Part shown: positions 17,264 to 26,370 of the stretch, piece by piece | Numbering within the stretch: the first letter of the stretch is position 1 | How the letters are laid out: the number at the start of each line of letters is the position of its first letter | Made by a program: the position numbers and the translations under genes | Assembly (NCBI GenBank): GCA_040793985.1 | Contig: JBFNJI010000002.1 | Location: 186,001 to 250,000 of the forward strand | DNA: 64,000 nt | Origin: Thiodiazotropha sp040793985 | GTDB lineage: Bacteria; Pseudomonadota; Gammaproteobacteria; Chromatiales; Chromatiaceae | Direction: 5' to 3' | Notes under the pieces: generated by a model | The model's input: the letters and a program-made list of their open reading frames with translations, nothing else | The model's database searches: none | What the model was told of the DNA's origin: nothing

Positions 17264-17303
17264 CAATGGAGAGCGCGATAGTTTAAGGCTTTTCACGCCC
17301 AGG

Positions 17304-18110
17304 TCAACTAAAACCTTGCAACCAGGATCGCCAGGCTGCAAACAGCTCTTGATTTGCCGCAGCCACCGCCATCTGTGGCCTCAGGCCGAGTGCGGTCGTG
17401 CTCTCCGCTGTGGTTTCAGGATCGGACAGACTGAAGTGGCCACCCGCCTCATGAAATATCAGTGTACCCGCGGCATAGTCCCACAGCCTGGCACCACCAT
17501 GCAGATAGAGTTGCAGGCGGCCGGCGGCCAGCCAGCACCAGTCAAGGGCAACACTCCCTATACTGCGTTGGGAACGGTAGGGTGGAGCCGTGGCTAGCTG
17601 TTGTGCCAGCCCGGGAGCGAGACGCTTGAAATCAACCATGGCAACGCAATCCTGGAGCAGGTCCAGTGTGCAGTCGAGGCGTAGCGGGGTGTGATTCAAC
17701 CAGGCCCCCGAACCCCTCTGGGCGTGAAACAGCTCATCCCTCACCGGATCATAGATCAGGCCCAGCTCGATTCTCCCGTGAAGCACATAGGCAAGGGAGA
17801 CGGCGAAACAGGGCATGCCTGCTACGAAGTTGGCCGTGCCGTCCAGGGGATCGAGGCACCAAAAGCCCTGATTTGCACCATTCAGGATCCCTAGCTGTCG
17901 CTCAGCCGGCATCTCCTCACCGAGCAGGGGAATCTGTGGGTAGTGGTGGCTCAGTCGTTCCAGGATGCGCTGTTGCATCGCCATATCGGCCTGGGTGATC
18001 AGGCTTCCGTCCTCCTTGAGACGGCTGTCGCTACGCTGAAACCGCGGTATCAATTCCGCCCGGGCGCTGTCGACCAGCAAATTGCAGAGCAGATCGGTGT
18101 CTATAATCAT
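17304..18110 (-). CDS. Inositol monophosphatase family protein
   Basis: This 268-residue cytosolic protein has the Mg/Li-dependent phosphatase signature: LLGEEMP (metal-binding Glu pair), WCLDPLDGTANFVAG (the DPxDGT metal site) and a C-terminal LWDYAAGTLIFHEAGG. Relatives hydrolyse inositol monophosphate, 3'-phosphoadenosine 5'-phosphate (CysQ) or fructose bisphosphate; which applies here is not certain. The length is normal. The ATG at 18110 faces the divergent membrane-protein gene at 18219. Confidence 0.9.
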   Translation of the reverse strand: MIIDTDLLCNLLVDSARAELIPRFQRSDSRLKEDGSLITQADMAMQQRILERLSHHYPQIPLLGEEMPAERQLGILNGANQGFWCLDPLDGTANFVAGMPCFAVSLAYVLHGRIELGLIYDPVRDELFHAQRGSGAWLNHTPLRLDCTLDLLQDCVAMVDFKRLAPGLAQQLATAPPYRSQRSIGSVALDWCWLAAGRLQLYLHGGARLWDYAAGTLIFHEAGGHFSLSDPETTAESTTALGLRPQMAVAAANQELFAAWRSWLQGFS

Positions 18111-18218
18111 CGCATCAGGTCTCTGTTATGGTTGTTTTGCGTAATATCAACGCTAGGCCGGATTAAACCTGCCATAGTCGAACTCGAGAATAAATGGATC
18201 TCCGGGAGAGAGCATACA

Positions 18219-18752
18219 ATGATTTTCGATATCGATGAGTCGATCCGCAAGCGTGCCAAGACGCCTCATGAGCTGTCCATGATAAACCTGGTGGCCTGTC
18301 ACCTTATCGCCGCGCCCGCCTCCATCGTACTCGATATCGGCTTTATGGGTTTTCTGATTCCATTGCTGCTCTCACTCTCCGTCATCGCTTATATCTGGTA
18401 TAGGTCAGCTGCTGAAATCTCGGCTGGAGAGTGGTTTGTGGCCGCGCATTGGCGACTTTCCGCAAATCGCACCCGCATCTTGCTGGTTGGTTATACCATC
18501 AGCGCCTTGATTTTGGGAATGGCCATGTTGGCCACCAGTGGTGACTCGAAAGGCGAAATCATGATGGTGGCGATTACTCGGGTTGCGGTGGTGCCGACCC
18601 TGATCACGGTGATGATCTGCTTTGTCCTGGAGTCAGGCTCCATCTACCAGGCGGGGCGGGGCGAGGTACCTGATTCCATCGTCAAGCGGATACCGCCACC
18701 CGATACCCTGGTGGCTGTACAACAGGCTGTGGGGCAGAATCCAGGTAGCTGA
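18219..18752 (+). CDS. Hypothetical inner-membrane protein
   Basis: The 177-residue protein starts at the ATG at 18219, with GGGAGAG about 9 bp upstream; the frame is open further left but only through sequence antisense to the phosphatase gene. About four hydrophobic segments are visible (around residues 25-65, two; 90-110; 125-145). The N-terminus (RKRAKTPHELSMINL) is basic and probably cytoplasmic. I do not recognise a family. It is convergent with the GGDEF-EAL gene at 18807. Confidence 0.65.
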   Translation: MIFDIDESIRKRAKTPHELSMINLVACHLIAAPASIVLDIGFMGFLIPLLLSLSVIAYIWYRSAAEISAGEWFVAAHWRLSANRTRILLVGYTISALILGMAMLATSGDSKGEIMMVAITRVAVVPTLITVMICFVLESGSIYQAGRGEVPDSIVKRIPPPDTLVAVQQAVGQNPGS

Positions 18753-18806
18753 AACAGTGGCGATCACCATCGCCTGCCTGTCAGGCATACCATTGGTGAG
18801 GTCCGC

Positions 18807-21059
18807 TCAGTGGAGTCGCTTCGCGCACTCATCCGCCGGCATCGGTTTGCCATAACGATAACCCTGGGCGATGCGGTAATCGGATAGAATCAGAAAGGTC
18901 TCCTGCTCGGCAGTCTCAACCCCCTCCGCAACCACATCTATGCCCAGGCGATGACCGAGATCCTGCACGGTTTGGATGATTGCCTGGTTCGCGGAGTCAG
19001 TGGGAAGGTTCTGCAGGAAGATTTTGTCGAGCTTCAGTCTGTCGATTGGCAACTGTTTCAACCTTGCCAGCGAAGAGTGCTCGATGCCGAAATCATCGAT
19101 GGCGATGGCAACGCCGAGCTTCTTCAATCGACTCAGCACATCAGCGGCGAGTTCGACTTGACCACTAATGAGACTTTCCGTGATTTCAATCGTCAGCCAC
19201 TCTCCTGAGCAGTTGGTGGCAGCGAGGATCGCTTGAGTCGATTCGACGAAATTTTTATGCAGCAGCTCCGCCGCTGATATGTTCACAGCCATAGGTGGTG
19301 GATTCAGACCCATGTTGCGCCATGCCTGAATCTGTTCGCAGGCGCTCCGCAATACCCACTGGCCGATTGGGAATACCAGGCCCACATCTTCCGCCAATGC
19401 AAGAAAATGGATCGGTGAGACCAGCTCCTGCTTCTCTTTGTGCCAGCGCAGCAAAGCCTCAATGCCGATCAGCTTCTTCGTGTGCAGTTCATACTGGGGT
19501 TGAAACAGTAAAATAAAATCGTCCCCCTCGACTGCGCTTTGCAGTGCGGCGATCGTGTTCAAGCGTTCTTGCACCAAGACTGTCATGCTGGGATCGTAGA
19601 GTTGGTAGCTGTTTTGTGATACCCGTTTAGCTCGGTACATGGCGGTATCTGCGCACTGCAGCAGCAATTTGCCTTTTCTTCCGTCACTGGGGAAAAGACT
19701 GATACCGATGCTGACCGAGGGGTGGAGCCTCTTCCCCTGAATGATGACCATCTGACGCACCGAATCTATTATGTGATCGGCCACCGATGTGGCGTCATCC
19801 GGACGTCTGATATCCTCCAGCAGGATCACGAATTCATCTCCGCTCAGGCGGGAGACCACGTCTCCCTTGCGCACCGCCTGGAGCAGGCGCTTGGCGACGA
19901 TTTCCAGAAGCATGTCGCCGGCATCATGGCCAAGGCTGTCGTTTACCTCCTTGAAGCGATCAAGATCGAGAAACAGCAGGGCGAGCATGGAGTGATTTCT
20001 TGTTGCCCGGGATACCGCTTGGTCCAACAGGCGGTTGAACATGAACCTGTTGGGTAATTGTGTCAGCGTGTCTTTTTCGGCAAGTTGCTGCAGCTGATGC
20101 TTGTTATCTTGCAGCTCATCCAGCAACTCCAGGTATTCGGTTATATCCCTGTAGGTGACGATAATACCGGTGTTGTTTTTACTGCCATCGGAGAGCGGGC
20201 TTGCCTGCAGTTCCATACGCAAGTCTTTGCCGTCAGTCTGGGGAATTTTATGGATCGTCTTCAATGGACTGTTATTGACGATAACTTCTTTTATCAGCGA
20301 GATGGGGGGAAGATTGTGGCGCTGAAAATCCCTTTCATTCATGCCATGACTGGACAGCGCGAGGTTACGCGCGGTCTGATTCTGTAAAACCAACTCTCTG
20401 TCCGTTGTGTAGACATACAGCGGGTCGGCTACACCATCGATGATGGATTGCAGGTTTGATTCATTGTTACGCAGTTTGCGCAGAAAGCTTTCGATCAATA
20501 GCCAGGCGAAGAGAACAATCAAGGTTACAATCACACCTGATAGCCAGAGTTTTTCCTTGAAATCCTTTTTGAGTTCCGAAAGCAGGTCCCTGCTTGCATG
20601 GATACGTGCAATGCCAATGGGACGGCCTGTCTGTTCATTCACCAGGGTTACTTCTGAAATGAAACAGTTGACGCAATTCAACACTCCCCTGGAGAGCTCC
20701 AGCAGGCTGTTACTGGACGTTTCAACGGCATCGTGCAATCTGATTTCGACACGCTGCACCAGGGGTCTCATGGAGGCGGGATCGCGCAACATGAGTATCG
20801 AATCCATTGCCTTTTCCAAGTCACCTGAGGTTGGTTGGGATTCACTGCTTAAGGGTTTCGACAAGATACCCGCCTGGGACTGGGCAAGCGCATTTGTGTG
20901 GGCATTGGCATGGGCGGTCAGCCTCGGTTCCAGGCCGTACTGCCAATATGCGGCTATGAGCAGGTTTAAGAGAATCGCTAAGATAATAAATACGACGGCA
21001 AGCATATGGCTATGGGTCAGCATATCTAGACTGACTCTTAGGCGTTTGCTGCTGTTCAT
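18807..21059 (-). CDS. Membrane PAS-GGDEF-EAL c-di-GMP enzyme
   Basis: This 750-residue protein has a transmembrane helix at about 17-37, a periplasmic domain of roughly 140 residues, a second helix near 180-200 (LSGVIVTLIVLFAWLLIESF) and a PAS domain (about 205-315). The GGDEF domain has signature RLSGDEF, i.e. Ser for the first Gly, which is often tolerated, and an RKGD I-site five residues upstream. The EAL domain has an intact EALLRW motif, but its loop reads DDFGIEHSS instead of DDFGTGYSS, keeping the two Asp. It could make or degrade c-di-GMP. The periplasmic domain contains CVNCF (about residues 118-122), a possible redox or metal site. It appears monocistronic. Confidence 0.9.
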   Translation of the reverse strand: MNSSKRLRVSLDMLTHSHMLAVVFIILAILLNLLIAAYWQYGLEPRLTAHANAHTNALAQSQAGILSKPLSSESQPTSGDLEKAMDSILMLRDPASMRPLVQRVEIRLHDAVETSSNSLLELSRGVLNCVNCFISEVTLVNEQTGRPIGIARIHASRDLLSELKKDFKEKLWLSGVIVTLIVLFAWLLIESFLRKLRNNESNLQSIIDGVADPLYVYTTDRELVLQNQTARNLALSSHGMNERDFQRHNLPPISLIKEVIVNNSPLKTIHKIPQTDGKDLRMELQASPLSDGSKNNTGIIVTYRDITEYLELLDELQDNKHQLQQLAEKDTLTQLPNRFMFNRLLDQAVSRATRNHSMLALLFLDLDRFKEVNDSLGHDAGDMLLEIVAKRLLQAVRKGDVVSRLSGDEFVILLEDIRRPDDATSVADHIIDSVRQMVIIQGKRLHPSVSIGISLFPSDGRKGKLLLQCADTAMYRAKRVSQNSYQLYDPSMTVLVQERLNTIAALQSAVEGDDFILLFQPQYELHTKKLIGIEALLRWHKEKQELVSPIHFLALAEDVGLVFPIGQWVLRSACEQIQAWRNMGLNPPPMAVNISAAELLHKNFVESTQAILAATNCSGEWLTIEITESLISGQVELAADVLSRLKKLGVAIAIDDFGIEHSSLARLKQLPIDRLKLDKIFLQNLPTDSANQAIIQTVQDLGHRLGIDVVAEGVETAEQETFLILSDYRIAQGYRYGKPMPADECAKRLH

Positions 21060-21410
21060 GCAGGGGTCGGGTTATGCGCAAACTGCACAGCCATCCCCAG
21101 TGCAAGGAGATGAAGAGGGAGAGGGGGGCAGGAGAGTATCGATAGACCGGTTATGTCGGCGGTCATATCGTCGTGAACGCACTAACAACCCATTTGTGCA
21201 ATTACAGGACTTGGACAACATAATTCCCTTTGGACATAAATTCACTCCACCTGGACAGATTGTCCTATGTCTGCGGATTTTTTACAAATCAATGAGTTTT
21301 ATGGGATTTTTGATCATATTAACCCATTGGACTTGGCTGCGATACACTCGGATTCAACCAGGTGAAGCAGATCGGCAATGGATTCCGGCTGCACCCGTTC
21401 CCTCGGGCGT
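21060..21410. other. Intergenic region between the PiT gene and the GGDEF-EAL gene
   Basis: About 350 bp without a supported gene; the plus-strand frame crossing it (20440-21519) runs antisense through two real genes and is spurious. The left part should hold the promoter of the GGDEF-EAL gene on the minus strand. No clear terminator for the PiT gene was seen. Confidence 0.45.
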
Positions 21411-22931
21411 TCAATCGATCAGGAGAAATATCAGGGAGGCCAAGGTGGCCGCGACAGGTAGCGTCACGACCCAGGCCAGCATGATACGCACAAAGGTGGA
21501 GCGCTTGACGAACTCATAGCTGTAGAGCTTTTGCAGTGATTTCCGCTCCTTTTTAGACAGCTTTAGCTGACTGTCCGGTCTTTCCAGTTGCGCAAGAAGA
21601 CGGCCTTTATCACTGAAGCTCGCGCGATCGAACTGGCTGATAAATGCCTCAGCCTGATCCTGGTCCCGATGCTGCCGCCTGAGGGTTTCCAGGAGGATGG
21701 CGTAATTTGTCTTCAGGATTTCGCGCAAGAAACCTATGCCGAATACCGCGCCGACCGCAGTGTGCGTGCTGCTCACCGGGAGGCCGAACTGGCTCGCCAG
21801 CAGAACCGTGATGGTGACCGAGGTGACGATACAAAATGCCCTGACCTGATCGAGTTCGGTGATCTCGCTGCCAATCGTGTTGATCAGGCGTCTCCCATAG
21901 AGTATCAAGCCAAGGGGAATGCCGATCGCGCCGACCAGTAAGCCCCAGTGGGAGATGTCGGTAGTTGATGTCTGTGCAGTGCCGGTGATTGCCTCCTTGA
22001 TTGCGATAACAGGACCAATGGCGTTCGCCACATCATTGGATCCGTGGGCAAAACTCAGCAGTCCGGCGCCCAGCAAGAGCGGTATGTTGAACAGGCGATT
22101 GATCGCTGACTTGGTATTGGGGAGGAGGGCGGTACGCTGGACGATGCTGGGTTTTGTCACCATATAGACACCAAGGCCGATGGAAAAACCACATATCAAA
22201 GCGGTTGGCAAATCGACCCGCCAACTCGCCTTGAGCCCCTTGGTCATGAGATAGGTGGAAAAACTCCAGGCCATAAAACCAACCAGGAGCGGCAGTACCC
22301 GTCCCGCCGCCCGCGACATGTCGTCCTGGTAGGTGATGGTGCGTTTCACCAGATAGAGTAGCAGGGCGGCGATGAGTCCACCGAGAATCGGCGAGAAAAA
22401 CCAACTGATTGTGATCGTGGCAAGGGTATCCCAGTTCACCAGGTCCAAGCCGCCGACCGTGATCCCAGCCCCCAGCACGCCACCCACGATGGTATGGGTT
22501 GTTGAGACGGGAGTACCCGTCAATGTGGCAATGTTTAGCCATAAAGCGGTGGCGATCAAGGCGGAAAACATGGCCCGGGTGACATTTTCGGCATCGCCGA
22601 ATCGGTCGGTATCAACGATTCCCCTTTTGATGGTGCTGATTACCTCGTCCCCTGCAAGATAGGCGCCGGCGGCTTCGAATACGGCAGCGAACAACATGGC
22701 CCCGGTCAGGCCGATAACGGCGGATCCCACCAGGGGACCGATATTGTTGCCTGCGTCGTTGGCGCCGATGTTGAGGGCCAGATACCCCCCGAGAACGGCG
22801 GCCACAATCATAATTGCGCTGCTGTCGAGGCTGTTGTAGAGGTAGTGATAGATAAAACCGACCGCGGCCAGAAACAGCAGGGCAAGCAGATGATTCCCTC
22901 GACTGAAAGCACCGGTTGCGGATTTTGACAT
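21411..22931 (-). CDS. pit: PiT-family inorganic phosphate (or sulfate) permease
   Basis: This 506-residue inner-membrane protein has about ten to twelve helices and the duplicated PiT signature: GANDAGNNIGPLVG near residue 57 and FAHGSNDVANAIGP near residue 290. PiT proteins move metal-phosphate complexes with protons or sodium; some relatives move sulfate (CysP). A cytoplasmic hydrophilic segment of about 90 residues (KTNYAILLETLRRQHRDQDQ onward) precedes the last helix. The first signature has GN for the usual VA, seen in a subgroup. The gene lies 39 bp downstream of a DUF2959 lipoprotein gene, probably one operon. Confidence 0.9.
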   Translation of the reverse strand: MSKSATGAFSRGNHLLALLFLAAVGFIYHYLYNSLDSSAIMIVAAVLGGYLALNIGANDAGNNIGPLVGSAVIGLTGAMLFAAVFEAAGAYLAGDEVISTIKRGIVDTDRFGDAENVTRAMFSALIATALWLNIATLTGTPVSTTHTIVGGVLGAGITVGGLDLVNWDTLATITISWFFSPILGGLIAALLLYLVKRTITYQDDMSRAAGRVLPLLVGFMAWSFSTYLMTKGLKASWRVDLPTALICGFSIGLGVYMVTKPSIVQRTALLPNTKSAINRLFNIPLLLGAGLLSFAHGSNDVANAIGPVIAIKEAITGTAQTSTTDISHWGLLVGAIGIPLGLILYGRRLINTIGSEITELDQVRAFCIVTSVTITVLLASQFGLPVSSTHTAVGAVFGIGFLREILKTNYAILLETLRRQHRDQDQAEAFISQFDRASFSDKGRLLAQLERPDSQLKLSKKERKSLQKLYSYEFVKRSTFVRIMLAWVVTLPVAATLASLIFLLID

Positions 22932-22970
22932 GATTCAGGCTGCCTGCAGTTCGACTCAGGCCATCAGAAA

Positions 22971-23618
22971 TCAGGAGTTCTGCATACCGCGAATGAACTC
23001 ATCGGATTGCTTGATCGATTGGTTCATCCGGTTGATCAGGGTGTCGATATCGGCCTTGAGATTGCCGAACTCTCCACGCAGGGAGCCAATCGCCTGTGCA
23101 TTTAGATTGTGCTTTAGAAACAGCACATTATCACGAAAAGTGTTGAGAACGGGCTGCATGCTTTTCTCGGCTTTCTTCATCGAGCTGAGCATCGACTGAT
23201 AGCGTTGCTTGGTCTGTTTGAGTTTTTTCGCGCTGGTCGCTTTGAGGCTCTTGTTCTCATACAGGTCCAATTCCTTCTGCCACTCTTCGAACAGATCCTC
23301 GGCCACCGATTCGACTTTGTCGATGCGTTCCGATACTTCCGCAGCCGCTGATTCGGAGGCCTCGAATTCGTGGTTGAGGCTGTCATAAGCCCGCTTCAAG
23401 TCGCTCTCTTCAAGACGGATCACCGATGCGAACTGGTCCAGTGCCGATTGGAACTGTTCCTGTGCCTCGGTTTGGGCATCACGCGCGGATTCCACCCGAT
23501 CGACCATGATGTCCCGCTTATGAATACCAACCTTTTCCATGGTGCCGTAATAGACACTGGAACAACCGCTTACAAGCAGCATCAGTGCAGTCAAGCTGTA
23601 AAGGCGTAGTGAAAGCAT
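22971..23618 (-). CDS. DUF2959 coiled-coil lipoprotein
   Basis: This 215-residue protein has a lipobox signal peptide (ALMLLVSGC, Cys19 lipidated). The rest is almost entirely helical and charged, with coiled-coil stretches (VSERIDKVESVAEDLFEEWQ and KLKQTKQRYQSMLSSMKKAE). This matches DUF2959, a family of exported helical proteins of unknown function. It is the promoter-proximal gene of a two-gene unit with the PiT permease. PiT permeases elsewhere are often paired with the helical DUF47/PhoU-like protein, so an accessory role in phosphate uptake is possible but untested. Confidence 0.8.
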   Translation of the reverse strand: MLSLRLYSLTALMLLVSGCSSVYYGTMEKVGIHKRDIMVDRVESARDAQTEAQEQFQSALDQFASVIRLEESDLKRAYDSLNHEFEASESAAAEVSERIDKVESVAEDLFEEWQKELDLYENKSLKATSAKKLKQTKQRYQSMLSSMKKAEKSMQPVLNTFRDNVLFLKHNLNAQAIGSLRGEFGNLKADIDTLINRMNQSIKQSDEFIRGMQNS

Positions 23619-23855
23619 GTGAACAATTCCCCATAGAATCTGTTAGATTGCACAATTCTGCCATAGAGTGATCGGCGATTGCGATACAGGATCAGTTATT
23701 ACCCAAATTGCCTATTGTTGCCAAGGTCTCAGTGGGAATTGAATGTCACCATTTGTGAACTCTGTGGACCAAGGTGAAATCTGTGGCAGGGTATTCGAAA
23801 TCTGCTATGGGCCGGATGATCTTCAAATCAAAACGGTACTGCCGGCAGTACGGTA

Positions 23856-24755
23856 ATGGGTGTTGACATGTTGTATAGGCAAAATCTCCTCCTCGGAGCG
23901 CTGCTCATACTGTTGTCGGAGTTGATGTTTGCCTCGATGGGGGCATCCGTTAAGCATGTAACCCAAAGCCTGCCCAGCGACATGGCTGTCTTTATGCGTA
24001 ACCTTTTCGGCCTGGCATTGCTGATGCCGCTGGTTTGGGGTAATGGATTGGTAAATTTGCGCACACAGATATTCCATCTCCACCTGTTGCGCTCGGTTGC
24101 CGGTGTTTCCGCGATGTACTGTTTTTTTTATGCCCTGGCCAATCTGCAGCTCGCTGACGGTATGCTGCTGAAAATGACCTCGCCGCTCTTCATGCCGCTG
24201 ATTGCCTGGTTCTGGCTTGGCGAATCCATGCGGCAGAGGATACTGCTGGCAATCGCTATCGGATTTGTCGGTGTGATCCTGGTACTCAATCCAGAGGGTC
24301 AATTCAACCATGTTGCCCTGATCGGTCTCCTGGGCGGTGCGTTCGCCTCCCTGGCCAAGGTTACCCTGCGGCGTCTCGGACGCAGCGAGCCATCGTTGCG
24401 AGTTGTATTCTATTTTGCCCTGCTGAGTTCCATTATCTCGGCAGTACCGATGCTTTGGAGCTGGCAGCAGCCGACCCCGACTGAATGGGGTTGGTTGGCA
24501 CTGATCGGCCTGATGGGCACACTCGGCCAGCTGATGCTGACCCGCGGTTATGCGATTGCGGCCGCAGCCACAGTGAGCCCTATGACCTATGCGTCCGTCC
24601 TCTTCGGTGCTGCCTACGGCTATCTGTTCTGGCAGGAGACCTTGACCGGCCAGTTTGTCCTGGGGGCATTGCTGATCGCCATTGCAGGCATCCTGGCGAT
24701 AGGTTTCCGGGAACGCATCGACGAAACCCTGGTAGGCGATCCGACCCGGTCCTAG
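23856..24755 (+). CDS. DMT-superfamily exporter (two EamA domains)
   Basis: This 299-residue protein has ten predicted membrane helices in two EamA repeats. The first includes ELMFASMGASVKHV and MYCFFYALANLQLADGMLL, and the second GGAFASLAKVTLRRLG and SPMTYASVLFGAAYGYLFW. The family exports metabolites such as amino acids, or S-adenosylmethionine in some members; the substrate here is unknown. A second in-frame ATG lies at 23868, so the N-terminus is uncertain by four residues. It is a single gene, divergent from the DUF2959-PiT operon. Confidence 0.88.
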   Translation: MGVDMLYRQNLLLGALLILLSELMFASMGASVKHVTQSLPSDMAVFMRNLFGLALLMPLVWGNGLVNLRTQIFHLHLLRSVAGVSAMYCFFYALANLQLADGMLLKMTSPLFMPLIAWFWLGESMRQRILLAIAIGFVGVILVLNPEGQFNHVALIGLLGGAFASLAKVTLRRLGRSEPSLRVVFYFALLSSIISAVPMLWSWQQPTPTEWGWLALIGLMGTLGQLMLTRGYAIAAAATVSPMTYASVLFGAAYGYLFWQETLTGQFVLGALLIAIAGILAIGFRERIDETLVGDPTRS

Positions 24756-24991
24756 TTTGTTGCAAGCGCAGATGGACGCCAGTTACCGCAAACAACGGAT
24801 ATCGCTTTCAGCTTCGTATTGCCGGAAATCTAACGAAGGAAAGCAGAGACCAGGCTTCATGGAATCCCTGGGAAAATGGGTTGGCTGAGACGCATCAACG
24901 TTATTTTCGAAGTGAACTGTTTTTTTCCATGGAATTTCTGGTTTTCGCCATCAAGGCTGTTTCCAAGCAGACACTAGGTTAGAATGAGTCC

Positions 24992-26353
24992 ATGTCGATG
25001 AATTGGTCTCAACTACTCTCCCACAAACGCTTGGGTTCGCGCGAATCCTCGACAGGCAGTACCACGCGGACTGACTTTCAGCGCGATCTGGACAGGATTG
25101 TCTTCTCCTCGGCGTTCAGGCGCATGCAGGACAAGACGCAGATCTTTCCACTCTCGAAAATCGACTATGTGCGCACCCGTCTGACCCATAGCCTGGAGTC
25201 TTCCAGCGTCGGACGCTCATTGGGAACCCTGGTAGGAGAGCAGATCATCTCCCGTCATGGTCTCGAGGAGAATGAAGCCTCCGATTTTGGCGATATCTGC
25301 GCCGCTGCCTGTCTGGCACACGATATTGGCAATCCACCGTTCGGTCATTCCGGTGAGGATGCCATTCGCCACTGGGCCGAGAACGGCACCTATGGTAGGC
25401 AGCGGGTTGCGGTTTTGCAGGATAGCCAGCGCGAGGATTTTCTCAACTTCGAAGGTAATTCCCAGGGCTTTCGTGTCTTGACCAGGTTGCAAAACAGGGA
25501 CAATCTCGGTGGTTTGCAGCTTACCTGCGCGACACTTGCAGCATTTGCAAAATACCCTCGAGAATCCTATATAGGCAACGGGCGTTTTCAGGGTGTGAGT
25601 GCGAAAAAACCTGGCTTTACGGCAGAGGATCAGGGACTGTTCACAGAGGTGGCTGAGACGGTAGGTCTGATGCGTCGGGATCCGGTGTTGGCTATCTGGT
25701 ATCGGCATCCCTTGGCCTTCCTGGTGGAGGCGGCTGACGATATCTGTTACCGGGTGATCGATATCGAGGACGGCTTTCGTCTTGGGCATCTGAGCTTTCA
25801 GCAGGCGATGGAGCTGTTTCTCGCGGTACTACCCGATTCACCGACACGGCTCAGACGCCTCGGTGGCATCGGCGGGGAGAAGGAGAAGATCGAGTTTCTA
25901 CGCGCCAAGGTGATAAATCAGGCGATCAGCGAGATCCTGAGTTGCTTTCTCGACTATGAAGAGGAGATACTTGCCGGGCGCTTCGACCAGCCGCTGATGA
26001 CCCAGATTCCCCATCGTGCCGGGATGGATCGCCTTATCGAGGTTGCCAATGAAAAAATCTATATCGCACCCGAGGTGATCGAGATAGAGACCGCCGGTTT
26101 TCAGGTAATCAGCGAACTGCTTGAGCGTTTCATTCCCATAGTCGACGATGTGGCGGCACATGGTGAACGCGCAAGGCCACGCAGTCAGATGATGATTCGT
26201 CTTATCCCGGAGCAGTTTATCGGTCCCCAGGCCATGCCCGCGAAGGACGATTACACACGGCTTTTGAGATTGACCGATTTTGTCTCAGGTATGACTGACT
26301 CATATGCGGTATCGCTGTATAAGAAAGTCACGGGCATCTCATTGCCGGGGTAG
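24992..26353 (+). CDS. dgt: Deoxyguanosinetriphosphate triphosphohydrolase (dGTPase)
   Basis: This 453-residue HD-domain enzyme cleaves dGTP to deoxyguanosine and triphosphate. Diagnostic blocks are FQRDLDRIVFSSAFRRMQDKTQ, RTRLTHSLESSSVGRS (first metal His), LAHDIGNPPFGHSGE (HD motif) and ADDICYRVIDIEDG (the late Asp). This layout matches the long dGTPase group rather than the SAMHD1/YfbR type. It is followed 17 bp later by the CHASE-GGDEF gene, so the two probably share a transcript. Confidence 0.93.
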   Translation: MSMNWSQLLSHKRLGSRESSTGSTTRTDFQRDLDRIVFSSAFRRMQDKTQIFPLSKIDYVRTRLTHSLESSSVGRSLGTLVGEQIISRHGLEENEASDFGDICAAACLAHDIGNPPFGHSGEDAIRHWAENGTYGRQRVAVLQDSQREDFLNFEGNSQGFRVLTRLQNRDNLGGLQLTCATLAAFAKYPRESYIGNGRFQGVSAKKPGFTAEDQGLFTEVAETVGLMRRDPVLAIWYRHPLAFLVEAADDICYRVIDIEDGFRLGHLSFQQAMELFLAVLPDSPTRLRRLGGIGGEKEKIEFLRAKVINQAISEILSCFLDYEEEILAGRFDQPLMTQIPHRAGMDRLIEVANEKIYIAPEVIEIETAGFQVISELLERFIPIVDDVAAHGERARPRSQMMIRLIPEQFIGPQAMPAKDDYTRLLRLTDFVSGMTDSYAVSLYKKVTGISLPG

Positions 26354-26370
26354 CGTAGTGGGCTTTCAAT

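Noticed and set aside
16964..17281. 105-codon plus-strand frame ending in a AERTGLEPATPG-like stretch
   Set aside because: It reads antisense through the tRNA-Asp gene; that peptide is a classic false ORF from tRNA sequence.
20440..21519. 359-codon plus-strand frame
   Set aside because: It runs antisense through the GGDEF-EAL gene and into the PiT gene and has no domain.
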